A stretch of 64,000 bases of DNA. Origin: JANOZM01 sp031429355 (lineage in GTDB: Bacteria > Pseudomonadota > Gammaproteobacteria > Burkholderiales > Burkholderiaceae_E). This document shows, piece after piece, positions 27,197 to 34,931 of this stretch; the first letter of the stretch is position 1, and each line of letters opens with the position of its first letter. A program made the position numbers and the translations under genes. Under the pieces are notes generated by a model. That model saw only the letters and a program-made list of their open reading frames with translations. It ran no database searches and was not told where the DNA came from. Where the stretch lies: positions 9,743 through 73,742 of the forward strand of contig JANOZM010000001.1 of the NCBI GenBank assembly GCA_031429355.1. Reading direction: 5' to 3'.

Positions 27197-27670
27197 ATGG
27201 CTCAAAAAACCCTTGCTGGCTTATTTATTTGTTGCACATTGGCTGGCTGCGCAACAACCGCGCCGAATTTCAGCTCTACTTCGCCACCTATCAACGGTGG
27301 ATCGAACACGAAAGCCGAGCAATTAGCTTGGAGCTCTAACGAATGCGTTGCGATTTTTGTAATAATGAAGGGCGCATCCATGGCTTCTAAAAATCAAAAT
27401 CCTTCTAATGTCCAAAGTTTCACTTCAATGACTCATAGCTTTGTTGAAATGAGTATCGGCCTTGTTGGTGTGGATCGATCGAAAGAAATGGTAAAAATCG
27501 CCGTTGCCAAGGAGAAAGCACGATTGGAAAACGCTCTATCGGGCCAAAGTGATGCTTATGTAAAGTATTTGGATACAAAAGCCTCTGCATGCGTTGAGAC
27601 TGCACAACAAGTCCGAGCCTACATTGGTGTTAAACCCGTAAACCAGAAGACCAGTGCTGCTGCCAGCTAA
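27197..27670 (+). CDS. Small orphan lipoprotein A
   Basis: A 157-residue protein with a clear lipoprotein signal (MAQKTLAGLFICCTLAGC, lipobox LAGC). The mature part is Ser/Lys-rich without recognised domains; a helical stretch with EMVKIAVAKEKARLENAL lies near residue 100. AAAGGA precedes the ATG by 9 bases. A second lipoprotein follows 75 bases downstream on the same strand. Function unknown. Given the immunity-rich island, a periplasmic immunity role is possible but unsupported by homology. Confidence 0.7.
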   Translation: MAQKTLAGLFICCTLAGCATTAPNFSSTSPPINGGSNTKAEQLAWSSNECVAIFVIMKGASMASKNQNPSNVQSFTSMTHSFVEMSIGLVGVDRSKEMVKIAVAKEKARLENALSGQSDAYVKYLDTKASACVETAQQVRAYIGVKPVNQKTSAAAS

Positions 27671-27745
27671 AACATTTGACAGACAGATTTTGTTCTACAG
27701 GCCCAGCAGTTTAAACACAGTTTTTTATAAAAAAGTAATTTAACT

Positions 27746-28291
27746 ATGCAAACGAAGTGCATCCGCTGGTTGATGTTAACGTTCGCTGTTTTTTTAGCGG
27801 CCTGCACGACCAACCCCGTAAAGCTACAACCTGTAACGGAAAATAATAAGCTGACGATTGCGAATCCGTTCGAATTTGATGTAGATCGCAGCAGCTTGGC
27901 TTGCAAGTATCTGTATAAATATAGCTTAGCTGCAGGCGAATACACCGCAAAATTTCAAGATCAAGAAGGTGTTTATTTTGTGGGCCAATTTCGCAATGTG
28001 CGAGAGCAACAGCTTGTTGCCTCTTGTGGAACTGGTGTTTTGCCAGCTATCGAGTGGGAAGGCGGTTTCTATGTCCCTAACGAGAAGAGCAAGCCTGCAA
28101 AAATATTTTACTTTCTAAAAACCCGACAAGCTGCCAACCAAAATACTATTAGTGCTTCGAACGCTTTTATAGACAATAAGCAGAGGCTCTATCAAGCGGT
28201 TGCTGATATCGCTGCAGCAATGGAAGAAGGCAACCTGTGGTTCCCGCCGCAGCCTTCGGAGCCATCATTGCGCAAGGTAATTGATCGATAA
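27746..28291 (+). CDS. Small orphan lipoprotein B
   Basis: A 181-residue protein with a lipoprotein signal (MQTKCIRWLMLTFAVFLAAC, lipobox LAAC). The mature part has an alternating, probably beta-rich region (AAGEYTAKFQDQEGVYFVG) and ends in a charged helix. It has no recognised domain. It is probably cotranscribed with lipoprotein A. It ends 81 bases before a short gene-start-like frame at 28372. Confidence 0.7.
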   Translation: MQTKCIRWLMLTFAVFLAACTTNPVKLQPVTENNKLTIANPFEFDVDRSSLACKYLYKYSLAAGEYTAKFQDQEGVYFVGQFRNVREQQLVASCGTGVLPAIEWEGGFYVPNEKSKPAKIFYFLKTRQAANQNTISASNAFIDNKQRLYQAVADIAAAMEEGNLWFPPQPSEPSLRKVIDR

Positions 28292-28402
28292 CAAGATCAA
28301 ATACATTGGACACTGATTTATTTTTGGCACTACCGGATGTAGCGTAGCTCACGTGCCTAGTTCATTTTAATATGACCAGCCAAATTAACCGCGACCCAAC
28401 GC

Positions 28403-29349
28403 TCAGCAATCGCGAAAAATTTGAACTGCTCGCCCTAGCTGATGCCCTTCTGAGTCAACACTTAACAAATCGACTGATGTTCCTAAACACGCAGAGGCGT
28501 GTTTTTCCAAAGTTAGGAATAACTGATTTTTGTTAAGAGCTCCGATGTCACGAACAGCTTGTAAAACACCCTCGGCCGCCCAAGGATGATCAGATTTTGT
28601 ACTAGCCGACTTCAACCCAAGCCGTAAACCCAGCCCAATTGCAGCGTGGATCTCAAAAGGAGCGATTGACCATTCAAATTCGGAGTGTGCTCCCCAGTAT
28701 GCCTTGCCTCGACCTAGATGGTGTATCGATGCTTTTTCCATATACCGAGCCATTCGAAAATCATTGACTTCGGCAATCGATTCTTCTAGTTCAAGACCGT
28801 TTGTCAATCGGTGAATAAACCTTGGATATGGATCAAACTCAGTGGTTTCTTGATAGTTCGTTTCAAAAGCTCTGTTAGCTATCGATTTGGCTAGCCAATT
28901 CAAAAACGATTCAAGTTCAGGGTTGTTTTTGCATTTATAAATTTCCAACTATCTAAGCTGGGAAACTTAAGAATAAATTTCGCGACGCGCTCCGCCCTTA
29001 ATTGGTCTGAAGCGATGGATAACATACACATGTTCATTAAATTTCTAGAAGCGTCTTGGCCTGCATCGCTGCGATTGAGAAATTCGGGACCTAGCTCTGT
29101 AGCAACAACCGCTGCGTATTGATAGGCCATCGCATTATTCAATCTTACAATCTCCGCTTTGGTAGAGAGTTCGAGTTCAATCGATAGCAACGCAATTCTT
29201 GCAAAAAGACCCGCTCTCTCTTCAAGCACAAGGGCCAAAACGCGATTTGAGCGCTCTTCTAAAAGGCTCGGGACATGACCCGCTATAGTTCGGCTATAAG
29301 CTCGCTGCGCTTGCGAAAACGTGTCTAGCCAAACATCATAAAAGTACAA
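28403..29349 (-). pseudogene. Immunity-like gene 3, split by a frameshift
   Basis: Two overlapping frames on the minus strand, 29349-28900 and 28948-28403, together give about 300 residues, the size of the neighbouring immunity-like proteins. The second frame has no credible start: it opens just after a TAG and its first possible codon is TTG. Joining them across an A5 tract near 28930 by a -1 shift (or a one-base indel) restores one protein. The C-terminal part (NDFRMARYM, then APFEIHAAIGLGLRLGL and SDHPW) matches in outline the DYRV and ESDHP motifs of immunity-like proteins 1 and 2. The first frame begins with TTG at 29349, just after a 59-codon frame. Confidence 0.55.
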
Positions 29350-29355
29350 TCTTGA

Positions 29356-29535
29356 TCATTGCTTTGAGACAGGGTCAGAATTAAATTTCGGCTTAGAGGG
29401 CTTTTTTAACTCGATTTTTTCTGTCGAAAGATCTAACCCTGATTCTAAATCATAGCCTGCCCGAATCTGAGTCATCAAATCCGAGCGGCGAGCTATATCA
29501 CTTTTATTTACTTCGTTATTCGAGTGGCGGGGCAT
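29356..29535 (-). CDS. Small 59-residue protein upstream of immunity-like gene 3
   Basis: ATG at 29535 to TGA at 29356, 59 residues: MPRHSNNEVNKSDIARRSDL, then MTQIRAGYDLESGLDLSTEK and a Lys/Pro-rich end. It is not recognised. It lies 63 bases after immunity-like gene 2 and ends 6 bases before the TTG start of gene 3, in the same frame. It could be a remnant tip or a short independent gene. No strong ribosome site is visible. Confidence 0.35.
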   Translation of the reverse strand: MPRHSNNEVNKSDIARRSDLMTQIRAGYDLESGLDLSTEKIELKKPSKPKFNSDPVSKQ

Positions 29536-29540
29536 TTTTA

Positions 29541-29594
29541 GCTAAATTTTAAGTAGCGATTAAGGCGGTGGGTTTGACAGTCAGGAAATTTAGC
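29541..29594. repeat. 9-bp perfect inverted repeat after immunity-like gene 2
   Basis: GCTAAATTT (29541-29549) and AAATTTAGC (29586-29594) are perfectly complementary and span the gap between immunity-like gene 2 and the 59-residue frame. The right arm overlaps the TTCGGCTAA motif that directly follows the stop codon. It could be a terminator or part of a recombination site. Confidence 0.4.
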
Positions 29595-29598
29595 CGAA

Positions 29599-30567
29599 CT
29601 ACTTCATTACGATTGGTTCGCGCAAAGTCCATTGGTTACCAAACGAGGTTTGCCCGAGGGTTGCTATCGTCTGGGTCATTGCGTCGTCGTATAAAGGCTC
29701 CAAGTTTGGAAAAGGTCGACTCATTAATGCAGTGTGCATCAACGGATGATCCGATTCAAGAGACAAGTCGCTGCCAGTAGAAATTTGATAAGCGTATTGC
29801 AAAGTAAACAATTCTACGGGGAACACTTTTGCCCACCCCATCATATCGAAAATCGATTCGAGTTGGGACGGTCTTCTGCGTTTTTCAGCGTCAATTCCTG
29901 CGTACCCAAGCGCTTGGGCTACTCTATAGTCGCAATAATCGTTCAAGGCAACTTCGAAAGCAGCTTTGTCGCCGGCGCACTGCAAAATCCGACCAAACAT
30001 TCCAGCTTTTTGCGTTTCCTCTGGATTAAATAAAGGCCACTGGCGCTTGACCAAAACCGATTGCAACGTGCTGAAAAAGAAGTGTGCCGGTGTGTCTAAA
30101 AAAAAGGCAAAGTAGTCTTGAACGTCTGTTGTTCTAAGAAGGTTCGCAAGATATGGCGCGGTCCAGTCAGCAAACCAATTTAAGCCACAAGCCAAAGAAA
30201 GCCCCTGCATTGACAAAGTTTCCAGCAGTGAGTCGTCGCGTGAAGTGTCGGGAATTTCTCTGATGCGACGTTCGTTTATCGTTAACTCAACGCTCCAATA
30301 ACGATAGGCAAATGCCCGACGAAATTTCTCGAATTCGGTAGGCTCACCCTTAAGTCGAGACAAGCTGAACTCAATTTCAGCTTGAACTGCTACACCTCCG
30401 GTCTCTCCGATTGCCGCTGAGAGCGCACGTCCTCGAACACAAGCATCGAATGAATTGACCAATTTTTGGACGTATGGTTCCCGTGATTCACTCTTCAAGT
30501 CCGACTTCAACGCAAATTGAACTGATTCAAGACGATTGCTTCGGGTTGGTTTTAATAAACGGGTCAT
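29599..30567 (-). CDS. Immunity-like protein 2 (paralogue of the gene at 23648-24625)
   Basis: A 322-residue, mostly helical protein, no signal peptide. It is collinear with immunity-like protein 1: MTRLLKPTRSNRLESVQFAL at the start, EFEKFRRAFAYRYWSVEL, GLSLACGLNWFADWTAPYLA, then an almost invariant C-terminal half. The N-terminal 40-110 residues diverge most. Its stop is followed by TTCGGCTAA, exactly as in copy 1, so the duplicated block runs past the gene end. It starts 22 bases after toxin-tip 2. A duplicated tip-immunity unit is the best reading. Confidence 0.7.
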   Translation of the reverse strand: MTRLLKPTRSNRLESVQFALKSDLKSESREPYVQKLVNSFDACVRGRALSAAIGETGGVAVQAEIEFSLSRLKGEPTEFEKFRRAFAYRYWSVELTINERRIREIPDTSRDDSLLETLSMQGLSLACGLNWFADWTAPYLANLLRTTDVQDYFAFFLDTPAHFFFSTLQSVLVKRQWPLFNPEETQKAGMFGRILQCAGDKAAFEVALNDYCDYRVAQALGYAGIDAEKRRRPSQLESIFDMMGWAKVFPVELFTLQYAYQISTGSDLSLESDHPLMHTALMSRPFPNLEPLYDDAMTQTIATLGQTSFGNQWTLREPIVMK

Positions 30568-30589
30568 CGCAACACTATTTCCAAGTTTT

Positions 30590-30862
30590 TTATGTTACTG
30601 CTGTTTTTCCAGTGCGCATACCATTATGCTTGATCAAGAACGCAGGAAAAGGACGGCCTTGAGTTTCCGTTCTTACAAATTTCGCAAATTCTGTAGTCCC
30701 ATATTCGCTATTTTTCGGAGCCCATACACCTTGGGCGGATTCAGCTCGCGTCAATATTACCTCGGGCTGCGATTCAAATTGAAAATTTAGGCGCGGATGG
30801 TTGCCTAGAACAATACCGCAGTAGCGATCACTTTGTGCAATTTTAATACGCAAATTTCTTAA
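30590..30862 (-). CDS. Orphan toxin-tip fragment 2
   Basis: A 90-codon frame that opens right at the ribokinase stop codon (in-frame TGA at 30863-30865) and lacks a convincing start (TTG at 30853 possible). The last 50 residues, VWAPKNSEYGTTEFAKFVR to HNGMRTGKTAV, closely match toxin-tip 1, while the first 40 differ and have no EVKGG motif. It is thus more truncated or diverged than tip 1. The junction with ribokinase appears to be the right edge of the island. Confidence 0.55.
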   Translation of the reverse strand, partial: LRNLRIKIAQSDRYCGIVLGNHPRLNFQFESQPEVILTRAESAQGVWAPKNSEYGTTEFAKFVRTETQGRPFPAFLIKHNGMRTGKTAVT

Positions 30863-31809
30863 TCACCCAGCCTAGGCATACCAGTTTGTGCACCTTCAAA
30901 CCCTACCGATATTGCAGCTGCCGATTGAGCCTGATCGATGCATTGTTTCATTGCACTAATGCGATCTATTCCGCTCAATCGGTTTACCCCGTTTCGCAGC
31001 ATTGCAGCCGCTAAACTGCCCGCAAAACAATCCCCTGCCCCAGTGGTGTCCACAACCTTTGCGGCTGGTGCAGGAAAGATTTCTGACTGATAAAAAACGC
31101 CTTGCGAACCCAAGGTAATTAATACGTCTTTGCAGCTAAGCCCTAACAAGTGGTTAGTTGCGTTTTTTAAAGTTTCTGGTTGCGAAGTATCAATTTTAAG
31201 TCCGCATAATTTACTAGCTTCGTGTTGATTTAAGATCAACAGATCGACATCGGCCAATAGTTGCAAACGACCCAAAATTGGTTCTACCGGCGACGGGTTT
31301 AGCAGTGTTAATAGCCCGTTTTTACGCGCCGTTTTTAATGCGACCTCGACTATATCAATTGGTATCTCAAGCGGCATCAACAACAGGCCACCCGAACGCG
31401 CTTTTCCAAGGGCATGAATTACTTGCTCGGCATTGATTCGTGCGTTAGCGCCCAACGCGACCACAATACTATTTTGTCCGGCTTGGTCAACGACAATACA
31501 GGCCGTGCCAGTTGTGCAGTTGGCTATGGTGTGCAAGTGTTGCGTGTCGATTCCTTGGGCAACTATCTGATCACGTAAGGCTGAGCCAAATAAGTCATCA
31601 CCGACGGCACCGACTAAACATACCTTGGCTCCTTGGCGCGCTGCCGCGACCGCTTGGTTTGCGCCCTTGCCGCCTGCAAACTGTTTAAACTTTTTGGCTA
31701 ACAAAGTTTCACCCGGTAACGGCAAGCGGTCAGTTGTAAATACTAGGTCTTGGTTAATACTACCAACAACAAATACTTGTTGAGAAAGTTGTTTAGAGTT
31801 GCTGCTCAT
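30859..31809 (-). CDS. rbsK: Ribokinase (PfkB family)
   Basis: A 316-residue sugar kinase: VVGSINQDLVF at the N-terminus, AGGKGANQAVAAARQGA (about residues 46-62), and the C-terminal PfkB signature DTTGAGDCFAGSLAAAM with the catalytic Asp. It lies 9 bases after a nucleoside hydrolase gene, so it likely phosphorylates ribose released from nucleosides. Last gene of the operon. Its stop abuts the accessory island. Confidence 0.92.
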   Translation of the reverse strand: MSSNSKQLSQQVFVVGSINQDLVFTTDRLPLPGETLLAKKFKQFAGGKGANQAVAAARQGAKVCLVGAVGDDLFGSALRDQIVAQGIDTQHLHTIANCTTGTACIVVDQAGQNSIVVALGANARINAEQVIHALGKARSGGLLLMPLEIPIDIVEVALKTARKNGLLTLLNPSPVEPILGRLQLLADVDLLILNQHEASKLCGLKIDTSQPETLKNATNHLLGLSCKDVLITLGSQGVFYQSEIFPAPAAKVVDTTGAGDCFAGSLAAAMLRNGVNRLSGIDRISAMKQCIDQAQSAAAISVGFEGAQTGMPRLGD

Positions 31810-31818
31810 CGTAAAGTT

Positions 31819-32820
31819 TTACGCTTTACTTACAAAACGTTGCACGAGTGTTTGCATCATCCAACTTAGCGCTGCCTGACCGTCGACTTCTAATGCAACC
31901 AAAGCATTCGCAGGTCGCACCGAAGACAATTGTGCCAATTTAAAATCAACCACCGACATGCCCCGTGTGAACTCACCTTGTAGCTCAATATCAACGCGGG
32001 CCGATTGTAATTTGAACCAAGATGGGTTTTTTAAATAAGCAACCACTATTGGATCGTACAGTGGCATTGGTACCGAACCATCGGCACTCCGAATTTTTTG
32101 ATATGCATCAAAGTAGCCACCAAACCACTGGGCTGATTGCATCGGTAAATTAGTAAACACTTGAACATGTTGCTGAGTGACTTGCATTTGCCTACAAACA
32201 TTTAGCCCCAACATCACAATCGGTATACCGGAGCGAAACACGTAGTCTGCACTATGCGGATCGGCGGCAATATTAAACTCAGCCGCAGGGGTTTGGTTGC
32301 CACGATCGGTTGAGCCGCCCATCAAAATAATTTGCGCGATTTTGGCTTTTAGATGTGGCGCTTGTTCTAGCACCACTGCAATATGCGTTAGGGGGCCGAT
32401 GCAAACAATTGTCAATTGATCGTCGCTATTGGTTAAAGCGTTAAGCAGCGCTTGGCATGCACCCAGCGTGGGTTCACTTTGAGGCTGCCCTGCACTTTCA
32501 TCTAACCCTGCATCGTCATCCAATTGGGACAAGGGTAACTCTTGCCCGTTGGTTTTCATGCCACTAACACCCAGCACATGCTGTGCGCTAGCTTGCGCGC
32601 TGTCTTTTAACTCACTTTTAAAAAGAGGAATAGTTAAACCATAGTGTTTCCAAATTGAAACCGCATTACGCCAGACGCGTTCGATGGGTGCATTGCCAGC
32701 AACGACGCTACAGCCAAGCCATTGCAATCTTGTGTTTTCTCGCACAAGTGAATCAAGCAATATCACGGCCATCCAATCATCAAAGCCCGGATCGCAATCT
32801 AGCCAAAGTTTCATGGGCAA
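31819..32820 (-). CDS. Inosine/uridine-preferring nucleoside hydrolase
   Basis: A 333-residue hydrolase that splits ribonucleosides into base and ribose. The calcium-binding N-terminal motif is LWLDCDPGFDDWMAV. Further motifs: IGPLTHIAVVLE, LMGGS, AEFNIAADPHSADYVF and a late PLYDPIVVAYL. The start may be the ATG at 32820 or 32814. It sits 16 bases after the Bug gene and 9 bases before ribokinase. Product ribose would feed the kinase. Confidence 0.92.
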   Translation of the reverse strand: MPMKLWLDCDPGFDDWMAVILLDSLVRENTRLQWLGCSVVAGNAPIERVWRNAVSIWKHYGLTIPLFKSELKDSAQASAQHVLGVSGMKTNGQELPLSQLDDDAGLDESAGQPQSEPTLGACQALLNALTNSDDQLTIVCIGPLTHIAVVLEQAPHLKAKIAQIILMGGSTDRGNQTPAAEFNIAADPHSADYVFRSGIPIVMLGLNVCRQMQVTQQHVQVFTNLPMQSAQWFGGYFDAYQKIRSADGSVPMPLYDPIVVAYLKNPSWFKLQSARVDIELQGEFTRGMSVVDFKLAQLSSVRPANALVALEVDGQAALSWMMQTLVQRFVSKA

Positions 32821-32836
32821 CTTATTAGTTCTATTT

Positions 32837-33811
32837 TTAGTCTTTGATCGAAACAGTTTTTAATATTTCAAAGAATCGTGCACGATCTTGTTCGATGAAT
32901 CGTACAAACGAAGCGGTCGTACCACCACCAGGGACTGAGCCAGATTCAATCATGCGCGTGCGAACCGCTTCAATCTTTAAGACTTCGTCGACCTCTTTAT
33001 TTAAACGATTCACAATATCTGCTGACGTTTTTGACGGTGCATACAAACCTGCCCAACTCACCACATTAAATCCCGCAAAACCTGGTGTTTCGGCGATTGA
33101 CGGAACGTCGGGTAGGCTTGGAGCACGCGTAACGCTGGTGACCGCAATGGGCTTTAATGTTTTTGCTTTTAGATAAGGCGCAGCGGTGGCATTAATCAGC
33201 ATTGCTAACTCGACTTGGTTGCCCGAAACATCATTGGCAATTTGAGTTCCGCCGCGATACGGAATATGCACCATGTGAAACTTAGCGCGTTGCTTAATCA
33301 TTTCGGTCGTAAGGTGATGAATAGTGCCAATACCGGGGCTTGCGTAATTTAGCGCACCGGGCTTAGCCTTTGCGCGCTCGATCAATTGCGTTAAGTTTTG
33401 TGCCGGAAACGAGGGATGTGCAACCAACACCATAGGCGCTGTGTTAACCAAAGCAACTGGTGACAGCTCACGCAACATATCGTGCTTGTAGGCTGGCGCT
33501 TCTTTTGGCGCGCTGGTGTTTAATGGTGCATCACCAGCCATTAACAAAGTAAAGCCATCGGGGTTTGCTGCCATGGCTTTCATAATGCCAACACTACCGC
33601 CTGCGCCGGTCGCGTTTTCAACAACAATTTGCGCGCCCAATCGTTCTGCCAAACGCTGTGCAATTAAGCGAGTGGTCATATCTAAACTGCCCCCAGCACT
33701 GTAGGGAACAATAATCGTAATCGGTTTTCCGGCTGGCCATTGTGCGAACGCGCTTTGCGTTGCCAACAATAGACTAAACGCAGTAATACTTTGAATCAAT
33801 ATTTTTTTCAT
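32837..33811 (-). CDS. Bug-family (tripartite tricarboxylate transporter) periplasmic binding protein
   Basis: A 324-residue solute-binding protein with a Sec signal (MKKILIQSITAFSLLLATQSAFA). Family motifs: WPAGKPITIIVPYSAGGSLD, FTLLMAGDAPL, KPGALNYASPGIGTIHHL, VHIPYRGG, LPDVPSIAE. No TctA/TctB membrane genes are nearby, as is common for Bug proteins. Its place between adenosine deaminase and nucleoside hydrolase suggests a nucleoside or nucleobase-related ligand, an inference from context. Confidence 0.92.
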   Translation of the reverse strand: MKKILIQSITAFSLLLATQSAFAQWPAGKPITIIVPYSAGGSLDMTTRLIAQRLAERLGAQIVVENATGAGGSVGIMKAMAANPDGFTLLMAGDAPLNTSAPKEAPAYKHDMLRELSPVALVNTAPMVLVAHPSFPAQNLTQLIERAKAKPGALNYASPGIGTIHHLTTEMIKQRAKFHMVHIPYRGGTQIANDVSGNQVELAMLINATAAPYLKAKTLKPIAVTSVTRAPSLPDVPSIAETPGFAGFNVVSWAGLYAPSKTSADIVNRLNKEVDEVLKIEAVRTRMIESGSVPGGGTTASFVRFIEQDRARFFEILKTVSIKD

Positions 33812-33860
33812 TATTTAAACTCGCTTGTCGATAGATCTTGTCGGGCTTTAAAAATTTCCA

Positions 33861-34928
33861 TTAAACAGCATGAAGCGCACTTACCTTGTCAAACTCTTGT
33901 GACCAGTCGTTGCGCCATTGTTTTTTTGTCGACTCATCGACCCAAGCGGCATCAATTCCGTTAAGCATACATCCCTGCAAATCAGCTCGCGTAAAGTCAA
34001 ATGAGTCTGACATCATTTGCCAAGCTTGTGTCGGGTTTACATGATGCAATGTCGGGTCATCGGTATTGGGATGCAGCTTTAATCCGGCTTGCTGCATTTT
34101 ACGAATCGGATGATCCAAGGCCCAGCGCTCTTTGGGCAAAGTACGCAAATAGTAGGAGTTAGTGGGTACAACGGTAAACACAATACCGCGGTCAACACAT
34201 TCTTGAAGCAATTGCGCGTTGTCCAATACCGTATAGCCATGATCGATTCGATCTACTTTTAAGTCGTTAAGTGCAGATCGAACATTCGTCCAAGGCATTC
34301 CAAATTCCCCCGCATGGGCAGTACAAAACAGACCCGCTTTTTTTGCACGTTGATAAACAGCAGTAAACAATTGCGGCGGAAAATGCTCTTCGCGATAGTC
34401 GATGCCGATACCAATTACTTGTTCGCAACGATTTGCTAAAACAAGGTCCAGCATTTGTTCGGCGGCGGCTACGGGTGCTTCTCGGTCAATTGCCGCAATT
34501 ACGCGGGCACGAATGCCCCATTGTTGTTGGGCGTGATTGATGGCCAGTTGCATTGCTTGAATAATTTGCAAATAGCTAAGACCCGAAAATTGTAAACTGC
34601 CAGTAGGGTTCCAAGAAAATTCACAGTAGCGCACATTATGCGCGGCAGCATCTTGTAAATACTCGATTGTGATGCGGTAAAAGTCGTCGGGCGTTCGCAA
34701 TAAAAATTCGTCCAGCGCACGCAAAACCCGAATAGCACCCACTGGCTTTTCACCTCGGGTGTAAAACAATTCCACTTCGTTTGAATTTAACGGGGAATTT
34801 GCATTCGCCACCAAATGCGCAAAAGTTTCTTTGCGCACGGTTCCAAGCAAGTGGCAATGCAACTCTACTTTTGGAATTCGCTTAAAGAATTCATTGGAGG
34901 GTTGAGTTGCAGATGCAAGTGCAGTCAT
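33861..34928 (-). CDS. add: Adenosine deaminase family protein
   Basis: A 355-residue metal-dependent deaminase. Zinc ligands and catalytic residues: VELHCHLLGT (HxH), HAGEFG (His-Glu), RIDHGY, and NTDDP (Asp-Asp). This order is that of adenosine/adenine deaminases. The HCHLLG variant replaces the more usual HLHLDG. It begins 3 bases after the acyl-CoA dehydrogenase stop. It would convert adenosine to inosine for the hydrolase downstream. Confidence 0.88.
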   Translation of the reverse strand: MTALASATQPSNEFFKRIPKVELHCHLLGTVRKETFAHLVANANSPLNSNEVELFYTRGEKPVGAIRVLRALDEFLLRTPDDFYRITIEYLQDAAAHNVRYCEFSWNPTGSLQFSGLSYLQIIQAMQLAINHAQQQWGIRARVIAAIDREAPVAAAEQMLDLVLANRCEQVIGIGIDYREEHFPPQLFTAVYQRAKKAGLFCTAHAGEFGMPWTNVRSALNDLKVDRIDHGYTVLDNAQLLQECVDRGIVFTVVPTNSYYLRTLPKERWALDHPIRKMQQAGLKLHPNTDDPTLHHVNPTQAWQMMSDSFDFTRADLQGCMLNGIDAAWVDESTKKQWRNDWSQEFDKVSALHAV

Positions 34929-34931
34929 TCG

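Noticed and set aside
28900..28948. Programmed -1 frameshift in immunity-like gene 3
   Set aside because: The A-run is only five long and the zero-frame codons GCA AAA ACA do not form a standard X XXY YYZ slippery heptamer; a simple indel is more likely.
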